A stretch of DNA of 50,734 bases from Draconibacterium aestuarii. Lineage in GTDB: Bacteria > Bacteroidota > Bacteroidia > Bacteroidales > Prolixibacteraceae. The position numbers and the translations under genes were made by a program. The notes beneath the pieces are model-generated. The model saw nothing but the letters and a program-made list of their open reading frames with translations, was not told where the DNA came from and searched no databases. This document shows, one piece after another, positions 16,286 to 27,500 of this stretch (position 1 is its first letter; every line of letters starts with the position of its first letter). The DNA lies in assembly GCA_026671195.1 (NCBI GenBank), contig JAPOHD010000058.1:1-50734 (forward strand), given 5' to 3'.

Positions 16286-19200
16286 TTAGTTTTTTATCAA
16301 TTTTACTCTGAAGATCTGACCATTTTTATTCGTTAAATTTAAAATATAAGTTCCTGACAGAAAGTGCGATATATCAAGCGAGTGCATGTCGTTTGTTTGA
16401 GTGAAACTACCTGACTTAATTAAACTTGAGGATGTGGAATAAAACCGGTATTCCCATGTTTGCATATTCGTACTACCGGGCAGAGAAATAATAAGTTTGT
16501 CTTTTGCCGGAATTGGGTAAGCTTCTATGTCATAAATTTTAATTTGATTGTTTGCTGTAACGTCAACTTGAATACAACCGGTGACATCCAACTCAGCGAT
16601 ACTTGTAAAAGAATTGTTGTTTTGTTCGGATAAGGATTTCAGTTTAAGGTATTTCCCACTGGTGGGAGCAAAAGTTATCGTTTTTTGCCCGGCATCTTCC
16701 GCGAATTCTCCACTTATAACCGGATTGCCCCATTGGTTTTTATCGCTCGAAATATAAATTTCGTATTCTTTTATTCTCCCATTCGAGCTATTTTGGCGAG
16801 GCAGATATTTGACATTGCTTACAAGGTATTCTTCTCCCAAATTAATTTGAATTTCGTGTGGCTGCCCAGGAGATTGATAATACCACTCGGTGTGCCAAAT
16901 TGTTGCAGGATCGCCATCAAAAGCATTTATTGCACCTCCATCCTCACCACTTGTTTCTTCGCTGTCAACATAAATAAGACTCCAATTACTTTTGTCTATT
17001 TCTGCCGGATTATTACAATCGTCCACCGAAGGACAGGTACTGGCAGATACCATGGAGCTAATCGATTTTTCGTAGTTTATTCCGTTTTGAGATACTTTAA
17101 CTGTTACATCATAACTCCCCGGATTTCCTAACACGACCTTTGGATTACGAATATTTTTACTGCTAATATAAGCTGGTTCAGGTGTAATTTCCCATTCCCA
17201 ATTGGCATTGGAGTGGTTTAAAATGGAATGATCATCAAAATACAATGTATCTTCCATACAATCGTAAAATGGCTTTTCAATCCACGGATTAATTACCGGG
17301 GCGAAATCGGTTTCAGCCATTGGACTTTCCCAAACACCTGCATTCCCCGAAACCCGCAATTTGCTGTCGCGGTAAAACGGAAGTGCCAGGTTTACTGTTT
17401 TTCCTGCCGGGTAGTTAGTGTTAAATTCATTCCAGTATGGTTGTGTTTCGTAACGCAAATAAACCTTCGAGTTTGTTCCATTTTTTGACTGGGTGAACAA
17501 GTACACTAGATCCTGTTCACTTTTTGTTGGTTGAATTACCATACATTTGGTATATCCTTCCACTCCATTTGTCCAGTTTGTCCATGTATTCCCACCATTA
17601 TCCGATTTGAATATCATGCCTATGTCAGCCGACCATGTTCCATTTTGAAGACATGCGTATATTCTGTTTTCATCGTATGGAGAGATAACAAAAAACAATT
17701 TTCCTTTCCAGTACGAGTCTCCTGCCGATCCATTGGTCAGTGCAGGTTTATGTGTCCAGGATTTTCCGCCATCGGGGCTTCTGTACAAACCATAATTAAT
17801 AATGTCGGCATATAATACATCCGGATTTTTCTGACTTATCTGGAAATACCTGATTTTGTCAGGGAATTGAAATAACAGGTCGAAAGAGGCACCCGAATCT
17901 TTGCTTTTCCAAATTGCTTTTCCTTCACCAATAAATATAGTTCCGTAGTAGTTTGGATGGTGAACCATATTACTTCTTCGTCCACCATATTCGTCCATAT
18001 TAGGAAATTTACTGAAAATGAAACGACCTTCAGCTTTTGTTTCTGCTGTTTTCGGAAGTATCCAGCCATTTCCCAGATCGTCGAAAGCAACGTGTCGGCT
18101 TTTACCTTTAATTACCCATCCGGTAGCTGATTCGGCTCCTCCCATTCGTAAGGCTTTATTGCCGTATAAATCGGAAATGGCAGTATTCCCGTTATGGTAG
18201 CGACCACCAACAATTATATCTTCATTCCATCCCTGATCAAAACCCCACATATCAGAACCAATTATTCCTTTTGTTTTTGAAGAATAGTTAGTTGTTTGGG
18301 AAAGATAGTCGCTCGAATAATTCATTCCTCCATCAGTTGCAACCCAGGTTTCTCCGTTATCCAGAATTTTCATATCCTGGATATCCGGATGTATGGGGAA
18401 ATCTCCACCATAACCGCCAACTTTTGTGAAATTCGTTCCTCCGTCAACCGATTTCCATAGCGAACAAGTTCCCCAAAACAAGAGATTTTCGTCATCAGGA
18501 GATACCTCCAAAACCAGATCAAAGTATCCCTGCCCATTGGTAAAACCTCCAAGTCCGCCAATCGAAGAGTATTCTCCTTTCTTTTTTTCTTCCCATGAAA
18601 ATATTCCATTTACTTCAGATCCTTTTAAAATGAAAGGAACATCCTCTGTTCCTTCTTTTGCCAGAAGTGTAACAAAGAGAATACCGGGATCAGCCTTCGT
18701 AACAGCCAATAATCCTCCTGAGCTTTCAGTATAACTTGTTGGAAAGTTTGTGTCGGTTACAAAATTTTCACCATCGTTAATTGATTTAAGTACCTGATAT
18801 TGCCCCGAAATATTTTTACTTAATCCATAAACTGTTGATGGATTGTCGGGTTTAAATTCAATATCGTAAGTTATTTTGTTCCATTTTTGTTTCCAGGTCA
18901 GGCCGCCATCATTGCTTATGTATAAACCATTGTCTGCCGAAGCAGCTATAATATTTGAATTTTCAGGGTTAATCCGCAGTCGCGATGCATTAAATGTTTT
19001 ATCCGGATGGAGGAGAGGAGTCCAGCTTTCACCTCCATCGGTAGTTTTGTGAATCTGTTTGCCGGCTGAAACAAATACAGTGTCAGAATTTTCTGGATGA
19101 ATAGCTACAGCTGTTACCCCACCGCCAAATGGATAATTTAATCCAACCTGATTCCAATTTTCACCTTTGTCAATCGACTTATTTACAAAACCTGTTTCTG

Positions 19201-19756
19201 TTCCGCAGTATAAAATTGATGGATGATTATTTGCAGCATCGAATGAATATACATTTGCTTGCCATGGACATTGTTTGGGAAATCCACTACCATCAAGTCT
19301 GTCAGAACTCATTCCATCTTCATTTCTCCAAAAGGTTTCTTTAGGGCCTAAAAATGTCCAGTCTGAACCATTAAGCGCAGCTGATTTCTGATTTATATCT
19401 GAATTTTTTTGTAGCGAGAATTGTTTCGAACTAATTTCATCTGTATCGGGAATAATAATAGTGCCGTTTGGAGTGACATATTCACTGATTACCCTGTTCC
19501 AGATTTTATAATATCGAATAATGGCCGATTTTTCGTTAGAATTATTTTGGCGGTATGTTTTAAAATCCGCTTGTATACGCTTAAAATCAACCGGGTATTC
19601 GTATAACATCCGTTTCCATCCTGTAAAGCTATTGCTAAAGGAAGGTTTGTATGATTTATCAATACCGGGTAATTCGTCATACGGAGTATATTGAGTTTGG
19701 GGAAATGTATTCAAGGTAATACTGAGCAACAGTATTAGTGTCAAAAATGGTTTCAT
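16286..19756 (-). CDS. Large secreted BNR/sortilin-like, PKD and discoidin protein with T9SS sorting domain
   Basis: This 1156-residue protein has a signal peptide (about 19 residues). A long beta-propeller region follows (about 150-770) with repeated S/T-x-D-G-G-x-(S/T)-W Asp-box motifs, for example TTDGGESW, SNDGGLTW, SPDGGKSW and KSDNGGNTW, as in sortilin/BNR proteins. Next come a PKD-like domain (about 810-890), an F5/8 type C discoidin domain (about 910-1045, AFDGDPATIWHTEW) and a C-terminal sorting domain for type IX secretion (about 1075-1156). The sialidase arginine triad cannot be confirmed, so I do not call it an enzyme. It probably binds a surface glycan or glycoprotein. A stem-loop separates it from the lipoprotein gene upstream. 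Confidence 0.85.
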   Translation of the reverse strand: MKPFLTLILLLSITLNTFPQTQYTPYDELPGIDKSYKPSFSNSFTGWKRMLYEYPVDFKRIQADFKTYRQNNSNEKSAIIRYYKIWNRVISEYVTPNGTIIIPDTDEISSKQFSLQKNSDINQKSAALNGSDWTFLGPKETFWRNEDGMSSDRLDGSGFPKQCPWQANVYSFDAANNHPSILYCGTETGFVNKSIDKGENWNQVGLNYPFGGGVTAVAIHPENSDTVFVSAGKQIHKTTDGGESWTPLLHPDKTFNASRLRINPENSNIIAASADNGLYISNDGGLTWKQKWNKITYDIEFKPDNPSTVYGLSKNISGQYQVLKSINDGENFVTDTNFPTSYTESSGGLLAVTKADPGILFVTLLAKEGTEDVPFILKGSEVNGIFSWEEKKKGEYSSIGGLGGFTNGQGYFDLVLEVSPDDENLLFWGTCSLWKSVDGGTNFTKVGGYGGDFPIHPDIQDMKILDNGETWVATDGGMNYSSDYLSQTTNYSSKTKGIIGSDMWGFDQGWNEDIIVGGRYHNGNTAISDLYGNKALRMGGAESATGWVIKGKSRHVAFDDLGNGWILPKTAETKAEGRFIFSKFPNMDEYGGRRSNMVHHPNYYGTIFIGEGKAIWKSKDSGASFDLLFQFPDKIRYFQISQKNPDVLYADIINYGLYRSPDGGKSWTHKPALTNGSAGDSYWKGKLFFVISPYDENRIYACLQNGTWSADIGMIFKSDNGGNTWTNWTNGVEGYTKCMVIQPTKSEQDLVYLFTQSKNGTNSKVYLRYETQPYWNEFNTNYPAGKTVNLALPFYRDSKLRVSGNAGVWESPMAETDFAPVINPWIEKPFYDCMEDTLYFDDHSILNHSNANWEWEITPEPAYISSKNIRNPKVVLGNPGSYDVTVKVSQNGINYEKSISSMVSASTCPSVDDCNNPAEIDKSNWSLIYVDSEETSGEDGGAINAFDGDPATIWHTEWYYQSPGQPHEIQINLGEEYLVSNVKYLPRQNSSNGRIKEYEIYISSDKNQWGNPVISGEFAEDAGQKTITFAPTSGKYLKLKSLSEQNNNSFTSIAELDVTGCIQVDVTANNQIKIYDIEAYPIPAKDKLIISLPGSTNMQTWEYRFYSTSSSLIKSGSFTQTNDMHSLDISHFLSGTYILNLTNKNGQIFRVKLIKN

Positions 19757-19767
19757 AGCTGTAGATT

Positions 19768-19802
19768 AAAGAAGACCCGCTTTAACACGGGTCCTCTTCT
19801 TT
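19768..19802 (-). terminator. Stem-loop in the operon between lipoprotein and BNR genes
   Basis: Arms 19768-19779 and 19788-19802 pair over 12 bases with a short bulge and an eight-base loop; the minus-strand side ends in TCTTCTTT. It sits in the 77-bp gap inside the operon and could be a leaky terminator or RNA-stabilising end that makes the downstream secreted genes less abundant than the SusCD group. Confidence 0.5.
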
Positions 19803-19833
19803 AGGTTTAATATAATGAACTAACCAAATAATA

Positions 19834-21444
19834 CTATTCTAGTATTTGTCCGTAAACATTCAGTTCGGCAAGGAAGGTGTAATTGTTTGGTCCTTCAAGA
19901 GCAACAAACTTAAAATACCTTGCTTCCGGTAGGAATGGAAGTGGGAACAACTGTACATCATCAATTTGAGAATTGAAATCAAAAGTTCCCTGATCTGTAA
20001 AGTTGTCACCATCGTTACTAGTTAAAATCTGGAATTTAGTGTGTCCTCCACCATTCCCTTGTCTTCTGGCACAATCAATTGCTAACATTCGTACCGTTTT
20101 TTGCATATCAATTGTGAAATGGTGCGGATAATCAGGAGAAGAACTATCCCAGGCAGAATGCCAGAAAGTACTGAGTATAGCATCAAGAACAGCAACTACA
20201 GTTCCCTGGTAATCGTATTCGCTCCAGTTTGCTTCTGCCGGTTCTTGCGAAGAAAAGTCGGTAACCACCCAATCACTCCTGTCAAGTTGTGTTGCAACCT
20301 GTCCGTAAACATCCAGTTCGGCAAGAAACGCGAAGTAATTAGAACCCTGTGTGGCTTCGTATTTAATGTAACGCGCCATTGGTAAATTACTTAAATTATA
20401 AGCCATACTATCCAATGTGGCATCATAACCAAATGTTCCCTGATTTACGAAATTAACACCGTCTAAACTGGTATAAATCCTGAATTCAGTTTGGCCTCGG
20501 TTATCACCTTGACGACGGAATGTTTTGATCTTGTTAATTTTCACTACATCCTTCATGTCAACGGTAAAATAGTGAGGATAATCTGGAGATGCTCCATCCC
20601 ATTGTGTATGCCAGAATGTACCTAAATCGTTGTCGATTGCGGCTGCCGCCCTTCCCTGGATAGGTGGTCCCCAATTGGCTTCAGCAGGCTCTTCAGTTGA
20701 GAAATCAATGATTTCCCAGTTGACTTTGGTTATTTTTTCACCTTCAAACTCGATGAACATCGGTAGAATTGTTGATTCAGAAGGAGATTCAAAGGTGTCT
20801 ATTGCATTTTCCTCAGGAATATAAAATGACTTATAAGTCATTGTGCCTTCTGACTCCCAGCCTCTGATGATTGTCACATCTTCATCGGGAAGTACCATTT
20901 TGATAACCGGTTCACCTTCCATGTTATTGTAGGCCAGCTCAACTCCGGTATTTCCTGAGGGAGGAGTTCCCCATACAAGGGTTAATGAGTCAATCGTTCC
21001 ACCACCATCAATACTTAGCAGCGGACGGTTGGTCAAAAGTGAAACATACTTTGTGTCGTAGGCTGCTCCCGAAATTTGTTCTTTTACCGAACGGTTACCG
21101 TGCTTGTCTACCGTATAAATTTTAAATATGTACGATCTTTCTTCCAAATTATTGATCTCAAACATTATAGAGTCGAGTGGTAAATTCGGAGTAATATCAA
21201 CGCTTTGCGAGCCGGCACCTTCGTCCCATTCAACAATGCATTTGTTTACATTTACTGCATTTATCAGGTAGTATTTAATACCGATTCTGTTTTTCCCTGC
21301 AAACGTTTGAATTACGAGCGGTTTTGGTGCATATATTATTTCACCATCCAAATATTCTCTATGTATATCTTCCATTTTTTCGCAAGCATTAAAAAGCATT
21401 GCAATAGCAAAAATGAAAGTCAGATATATTGCTATTTTTTTCAT
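19834..21444 (-). CDS. DUF4998 lipoprotein with two discoidin (F5/8 type C) domains
   Basis: The 536-residue protein carries a lipoprotein signal (LFNAC, Cys21). After it comes a DUF4998-type region (about 25-210) with EDIHREYLDGEIIYAPKP near the start and a fibronectin-like fold. Two F5/8 type C domains follow (about 235-375 and 390-535), each with the DNDLGTFWHTQWD- or DAILSTFWHSAWD-type signature and PDYPHxFTxDM. Such proteins are surface glycan-binding partners encoded next to SusD. The two discoidin domains are clearly related to each other, suggesting internal duplication. It lies 11 bp downstream of the other lipoprotein gene. Confidence 0.88.
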   Translation of the reverse strand: MKKIAIYLTFIFAIAMLFNACEKMEDIHREYLDGEIIYAPKPLVIQTFAGKNRIGIKYYLINAVNVNKCIVEWDEGAGSQSVDITPNLPLDSIMFEINNLEERSYIFKIYTVDKHGNRSVKEQISGAAYDTKYVSLLTNRPLLSIDGGGTIDSLTLVWGTPPSGNTGVELAYNNMEGEPVIKMVLPDEDVTIIRGWESEGTMTYKSFYIPEENAIDTFESPSESTILPMFIEFEGEKITKVNWEIIDFSTEEPAEANWGPPIQGRAAAAIDNDLGTFWHTQWDGASPDYPHYFTVDMKDVVKINKIKTFRRQGDNRGQTEFRIYTSLDGVNFVNQGTFGYDATLDSMAYNLSNLPMARYIKYEATQGSNYFAFLAELDVYGQVATQLDRSDWVVTDFSSQEPAEANWSEYDYQGTVVAVLDAILSTFWHSAWDSSSPDYPHHFTIDMQKTVRMLAIDCARRQGNGGGHTKFQILTSNDGDNFTDQGTFDFNSQIDDVQLFPLPFLPEARYFKFVALEGPNNYTFLAELNVYGQILE

Positions 21445-21455
21445 TTTGTTACTGT

Positions 21456-22649
21456 TTATAATTCAACTACTTGTCCGAAAAATGTTATTTCACCAAAGTG
21501 AGAAAAACCGGTTAAACCCCATGTTTCATTCACTACAATTCTGATGTAACGAATTTCGGGATCATCAAGCGTAAATGAGAATTCATCGCCATTTTCAAAG
21601 TGTTCCTGATCCTCGTCAGCCGTTCCCCCCTGTTCGCTCGGACGAATACTTACACAGCCATTGTAATAAGGAGGAGCTGCAACTCGAAGAGGATACCAAT
21701 TTTCTAAACTTCCGTCTTGAGCCGGTTCATCTTTGCTTCCCCAAACATCGAATAAGCGTAAATTACCGTGACGATAAAAGAAAGTTTGTCTTTGTTGAAG
21801 GATAAAACGACTTAAACGTGCAGTTACTCCCAGGTCAACTGTCCAGTATTGAGGCCAACCGGTACCTGCCCATGTATGATTGAAGGTGTTTGGATCACCA
21901 TCATACGAAAATTCGTAACGTCCTTCCCATGCACTCCAATCCTGATCGTTATCCAAAACAATTTTGTTGAATTTATTTTTATCCAACTCTTCTTCGAACA
22001 ATGGAGTTACAGTAATTGTGCTCATCTCTGAGTAGTTATCCCATCTGTCGCGAACAACCATTGCAAATTCTGTTTCAACGGGATCATATCCGCGAATAGT
22101 GAACTGCCCGTCTGTTATGGCAGAATAAACCGTTTGAACTTCGGATAATTTTCCTGTAGAATCGGTAGCAAAAATCATAAAGGCAAGAGGTGCATTGTTT
22201 TCGTTTGTCCACCGAAACTGAACACCTCCAAAATCAGGAACCATTTCGATGGTATTATTAACTGCATGCACATCGGGTAGTTCCGGATTTACTTTAACTT
22301 CCACCGGATCCGAAACATTTTCGCTACGATCAACAGCATAAAGGATTACAGACCTCTCTTCTGTGTTGCCAAAGCCTTCCACGCGTAATGAGCTAAGAAA
22401 ATTTGAACTTTTTGCTTCGGCTTTTACTCCATTTGATAGCGTGTATTCGGCTTTTACATAAAGCAAGTCTTCATCGGTTGGGAGTGTATACGAAATTACT
22501 GCAGCTCCCGGAAGATTTTCAACCTGGGGATTACTAATTTTACTCGGTGGCTGAGAATCTTTAAAAAGAGGTTCGTTTTTATCTTCTTCGCAACCACTAA
22601 TAAAAGTAAGCAGAGTAGCTATAGCAAATAAATATATTATTCTTTTCAT
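21456..22649 (-). CDS. DUF4959/DUF5126/DUF5000 surface lipoprotein
   Basis: This 397-residue lipoprotein (FISGC, Cys20) shows the common Bacteroidetes three-part architecture. DUF4959 lies near 20-125, with PPSKISNPQVENLPGAAVISY. DUF5126 lies near 127-225. DUF5000, a discoidin-like fold, lies near 230-395, with YDGDPNTFNHTW and a closing FGEITFFGQV. Genes of this type follow SusC and SusD and encode outer-leaflet binding proteins. It begins 31 bp after susD. The ligand cannot be inferred. The name given by domain is secure; function is by context. Confidence 0.9.
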   Translation of the reverse strand: MKRIIYLFAIATLLTFISGCEEDKNEPLFKDSQPPSKISNPQVENLPGAAVISYTLPTDEDLLYVKAEYTLSNGVKAEAKSSNFLSSLRVEGFGNTEERSVILYAVDRSENVSDPVEVKVNPELPDVHAVNNTIEMVPDFGGVQFRWTNENNAPLAFMIFATDSTGKLSEVQTVYSAITDGQFTIRGYDPVETEFAMVVRDRWDNYSEMSTITVTPLFEEELDKNKFNKIVLDNDQDWSAWEGRYEFSYDGDPNTFNHTWAGTGWPQYWTVDLGVTARLSRFILQQRQTFFYRHGNLRLFDVWGSKDEPAQDGSLENWYPLRVAAPPYYNGCVSIRPSEQGGTADEDQEHFENGDEFSFTLDDPEIRYIRIVVNETWGLTGFSHFGEITFFGQVVEL

Positions 22650-22680
22650 TGTCTATTTCTTTAAGTGTTTTGAACTAATA

Positions 22681-24579
22681 CTACCATCCCGGATTTTGAA
22701 CAAGGTTAGGATTTTTAATAATCTCATTGTACCTAATTGGCCAGAGATAGTCTTTAAAGTCATAGGTAGAGAACGGGTCGCCCACTTGCGGGTAAACGGT
22801 TGTCACATTGTAAAAGTTTAATCCTTTTCCTCCAATGTTCCATCCTTTAATGGGTTTGTTCATGTACTTTGCAGCGTCTTTCCAACGTCGCAAATCCCAA
22901 AAGCGTTGTCCTTCAAAAGCCAACTCAATTAAACGTTCTTGTTTAATGATTTCACGCATTCCTTCTTTTGTTGCAGGTTTCGACGGATTTGAGGAGTATT
23001 TCTCCCAACTTTCAACTACACCTTCCAAACCGGCTCTTTCGCGAATCAGGTCGATGTACTCATACACATCCGCGTCAGGAGTGCTTTTCGATTCGTTTAA
23101 TGCTTCGGCATATAACAAATACAAATCACCTAAACGAATAATTGGGAATGGATATTCGTAATAGGCCAACATCGTGTTTGTATTGATTGCACTATTAGGG
23201 TTTATTAATTTTTTTACAAAATAACCTGTGGCCGAAAATTCACCCTGGTTACGTTTGGTTGCCAGCTCTCCCGCACGTGTATGCACGGTATAGTATGTAG
23301 GATCGAGGAAATAAGTACCACGATCAAAAGCAATATTGGCATAAAAACGTGCTTCGCGGTCAAAATGTAATATGGCTGTTTGTTCACCCGAACGCACAAA
23401 GTCGCTTTCATCTGTTCTTGCAGTACGTAACTCGTATCGATTCTGGTAATCGTAATTCAAATCTTCTTCAATTGGCACACCATTTTTCGAGTAAAATAAC
23501 TCAGCCATTCGTAAAGTAGCAGCATAAAACTGGCTTACCGGGTTTGAAGAAGTAACCTGAATTAGCAGGGGAACACACATTCTTTGATAACTTTGTGAGA
23601 AGGTAAAATTGGTCGATCCCCACAATAATTCAGGACTATTTCTTTCTGTAAAAATTGTACGAATAACACATTCTCTTTCAAGTGTATCTGAAATATCTGC
23701 TTTTGTTGTATAACTGGTAACCAATGAATGATTTGCTGCATGAGCACTTTCAATTGCCGCTTTACAAGCATCGGCTGCCATTTGCCATTTACTCTCATCG
23801 TAACTTTGATTAAATAGCGCAATTCCCCTGTTGTCTACAACCGAGGCATAATCTGTGTTCCCATTATATAGAGGGCTGGCTGCAGTAACAAGAGTTCTGG
23901 CTTTAATTGCCAGTGCAATAGGTTGAGTGATACGTCCCTGTTCCAATGTTTCCGAAATAAGTCTTTCTGGTAAATCGGGCATGGCTTCATCAATTAATTC
24001 AACAATGTAATTTACCACATCATCAACAGGATCGCGATACACTTTTACATCTTCGGTATTGGTATAGATTGGTAAATTTTCGCGAATAATTGGAATTGCA
24101 CCATAAGATTTAAATAACCAGAAATGATAGTAAGCTTTTAATAGCTTAACTTCAGCTACCCATCTTTTTCTCTCTAATTCGGTAAGGTCTGATGCATTAT
24201 GAATTTCTTCCAAAAAGATATTACAATCTCTTATACCCACATATAAGTTTTTACCTCGTTGGCTACCATCCCAGAAATTCAAATATGGATCATTCGCATT
24301 TTGTAAACCCCTTGCGATTAAAGCCGAACTGAAACTACTTTCAACAATTTCTTCGTTAAACCAAACTTCATCACCGGCCCCAATACCTGGATTCACCCAA
24401 GGGTCGCCAAAATTAGGCAAGTAGTTATAACAGGTGGCCAAAAAGCGTTCTGCTGATGCCCTGTCAACAAAAGCATCGTTTATAGTTGCTACGTTCTCAG
24501 GTACAACATCTAAATAATCACACGAACCTGCTGTAAAGATCAGTAACAGTGCTACTATTTTTATTTTTATATTTTTCAT
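22681..24579 (-). CDS. SusD/RagB-family nutrient-binding outer-membrane lipoprotein
   Basis: The 632-residue protein has a lipoprotein signal (TAGSC, Cys20) then DYLDVVPE, the usual SusD start. The N-terminal SusD-like TPR region (about 20-230) and the C-terminal RagB/SusD domain (about 300-632) are both present. Typical late motifs are PIIRLGDLYLLYAEALNE, LIRERAGL, and RLIELAFEGQRFWDLRRWKD. SusD caps the SusC barrel and delivers ligand to it. It starts 18 bp after susC in the same operon. Its length is slightly above the family average, with no sign of damage. Confidence 0.97.
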   Translation of the reverse strand: MKNIKIKIVALLLIFTAGSCDYLDVVPENVATINDAFVDRASAERFLATCYNYLPNFGDPWVNPGIGAGDEVWFNEEIVESSFSSALIARGLQNANDPYLNFWDGSQRGKNLYVGIRDCNIFLEEIHNASDLTELERKRWVAEVKLLKAYYHFWLFKSYGAIPIIRENLPIYTNTEDVKVYRDPVDDVVNYIVELIDEAMPDLPERLISETLEQGRITQPIALAIKARTLVTAASPLYNGNTDYASVVDNRGIALFNQSYDESKWQMAADACKAAIESAHAANHSLVTSYTTKADISDTLERECVIRTIFTERNSPELLWGSTNFTFSQSYQRMCVPLLIQVTSSNPVSQFYAATLRMAELFYSKNGVPIEEDLNYDYQNRYELRTARTDESDFVRSGEQTAILHFDREARFYANIAFDRGTYFLDPTYYTVHTRAGELATKRNQGEFSATGYFVKKLINPNSAINTNTMLAYYEYPFPIIRLGDLYLLYAEALNESKSTPDADVYEYIDLIRERAGLEGVVESWEKYSSNPSKPATKEGMREIIKQERLIELAFEGQRFWDLRRWKDAAKYMNKPIKGWNIGGKGLNFYNVTTVYPQVGDPFSTYDFKDYLWPIRYNEIIKNPNLVQNPGW

Positions 24580-24597
24580 ATCAAAATTCTTTAAAGG

Positions 24598-27500
24598 TTA
24601 GAATGAAACTTGTACGCCAATATTGTATACACGCTGTACCGGATATCCAAGTCCGTTTCCTCCCATTTCTGGATCCCACATTTTAAACTTGCTAATAACG
24701 AACAGGTTTGTTCCACTTAAATAGAAGCGGGCATCTTGCAGTCCAATTTTTCCAAAGAGTTTTTTAGGAAGAGTATACCCTAATTCAACTGATTTTAAGC
24801 GTAAGAAACTTCCGTTTTGCATAAACCATGTACTTGATCCAACAGTTCCCGAAGGTGGAGTTGCTGTATTGTTTGGTTCTGCCCGGTACGATAAGCGAGG
24901 CCAAATAGCGTAAATATCGCGGTTACTTTCCGACCAGTGGCTATCAGCATAAGCTTGTAACAGTGCATTGTTTTTTACATTATCAGCAAACGGATCACCA
25001 TTCCAACTGTGGTTAATGAACGGTGCAGTTGCTTCTGCATCAATCCAGAAAGAAGATCTTGCAGAGCCTTGGAAAAAGAATGATAAGTCAACATTTTTGT
25101 AGCCTGCAGAAGCTCCAAAACCATAGGTAATTTCAGGTGTTGTTGGAAGACCAATTGGTACGCGGTCTAACTCGGTAATTTTATCGTCACCGTTAATATC
25201 GCGATATTTAATATCACCGCCCATTGCCTGGCTTCCCAGCTGTTGCTCCGGCGAGTTAATTACTTCCATATCATCAACAAACAATCGTTCGGCAATGTAA
25301 CCCCATTGTTGCGATAAAGGTTGTCCAACTTTCGATAACCATGGAGTTGCACTGTAATCAGGTTCTTCAACTTTTTCGTATTGGCTGGTTGCATAGGTAA
25401 AATTACCACGTGCAGTAATCCAGGCACCATTTCCGAATATTTCATTGTAATCAAGAGATATGTCGATACCTTTTCCTGAGGCTTCTCCTACGTTTGCTTT
25501 TGTTTCAGCTTGTAATCCAAATGTAGAAAAGGCCAAACGGTCCATAAGAATATTTGTTCTGTATTCTTTAAATATGTCTGCCTGGATTTCCAGTTTTTCC
25601 CAAAGCCCCAACTCGATACCAAAATTGGTTTTGCGCGAAGTTTCCCAGGTAATCTGATCGTTGGCATAACGTAAAATAGAAACCCCGTTTATATCGTGTG
25701 CTCCAGTTGTTCCCCAAGCATAACCTTTATCATCATTACTTAAATCAACATTTGATAAATAAAAAAAGCGGTCGTCGTTACGTCCAATCTGGTCGTTTCC
25801 AACCAAACCATGTGTGAGTTTAAATTTCAATTTATTAATAGTTCCATTTATTCCTTGCATAAACTCTTCTTTAGAAGCATACCAAGCAATACCCGCAGAT
25901 GGGAAGAATCCAAATCTTTCGTTTGCAGAAAAACGTTCGGTACCGTTATATCCAAAGTTAAATTCGGCGAAGTAGCGAGTGTCATACGAATAGGTAAAAC
26001 GACCTGATAAACCCAGATTTCTGCTTGGCAAAGATGCTTGAAGAGATTCTTCACCATTTCTGTCAGTGGCATTTCCATCGAGGTACTGTCGCATAATACC
26101 TACTAACAATCCACTTACACCATGTTTATCGTTATAAGTTTTATCGTACATAATTGCACCTTCTCCATAAAATGTTGAAGAAACGGTTTTATTTCCTGCT
26201 TCATATTCCAATGCTGTACTTCCTTCGTTTGCATTCAACACTCTAATTTCGTATTGATCCGTTCTGGGATCGTAATCAGAAAGGGCATAATAGAACGGGC
26301 TGTACGAGCGAATCATATCGAAATACGCGTTTCGGGTTGTATTACCCAGGAAACGAGTACGCAATCCGTCGGTAATAAAGGCAAGGTCCTGTCTTAATTC
26401 GAACTGAGCTAACATTAGTGACTGGCTGTATTCTTTGTATCCCCTTTGTAGCTCGGCATAAGGATTAATATAGTTCCCATTACCGTAGTTGCCAAATAAA
26501 ATGTGGCGTGTATTTTCGTGTGCAGCATCAGGTTCGTAAACTGCCGGAAAATAAACGGGATTTGAACGCATGATTGCTTTGTACATTTCCTGTCCGCCTT
26601 GAATTGGACCTCTGTAATCGTCGAAAGTGCCGTGTACACGAACAATGGCTTCGGTTGTATTGGTGACGTTAATGTTAATGTTCGAACGAATTAGGTAACG
26701 TTTTAAATCGATATTACTACTAAAACCGTTCGATTCATCAACGTCTAAAACACCATTGTCTTTACTGGCCGATGCAGCGATATAATAACGGGCTACTTTA
26801 CCTCCACCTGACATATTTACATTTAGGCGTTGGTTCATTGTATGGTCGTTTAGTAACCGATCCTGCCAGTCGGTTTGAGGAAAAGCGTTGGTATTTCTTC
26901 CTGCAATGGTATTATCGATTTTACTTTGCGGGTAAGGTAAAAAACCGAGAGGATCTCTGGTTCTTACAGCTTCGTTATGCAGTTTCATGTATGTTATAGG
27001 ATCGGCAAATGCAAGGTTTTCAGTAGGCTGAGAAATTGAGTTTTCAAAACGAATATTTACCTTCGCTTTCCCTTCTTTTCCTTCCTTGGTAGTTACCAAA
27101 ATAACACCATTTGCACCGCGAGCACCATAAAGGGCAGTTGCTGTGGCATCTTTCATTATCGAGAAAGCAGCAATGTCATCGGGGTGAAGACGCGCCAAAT
27201 CGTTCGAAGATAGCTCAATACCATCGATTAAGATTAGTGGGTCGGTTTTGTAGCCAAAAGTTGTAACACCGCGAATAAAGAATTCGGCATTGTCTTGTCC
27301 TGGCTCACCACTCCTCTGATAGGCAATTACTCCCGACATACGACCAGCCAATGCAGTAGTTAAGTTACTTGCCGGCACCCTTAATTCCTCCGGACGAACG
27401 GTTTCAATAGAGGCAAGTACACTTTCTTTCTTTTGCTTGGCATATGCAACCACGGTAACATCTTCAAGTTCTTCTGTTTTTTCAGTAAGCGATACATCTA

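Noticed and set aside
16286-19756. Sialidase call for the BNR protein
   Set aside because: Asp-box repeats alone do not prove activity; the arginine triad and other catalytic residues could not be confirmed.
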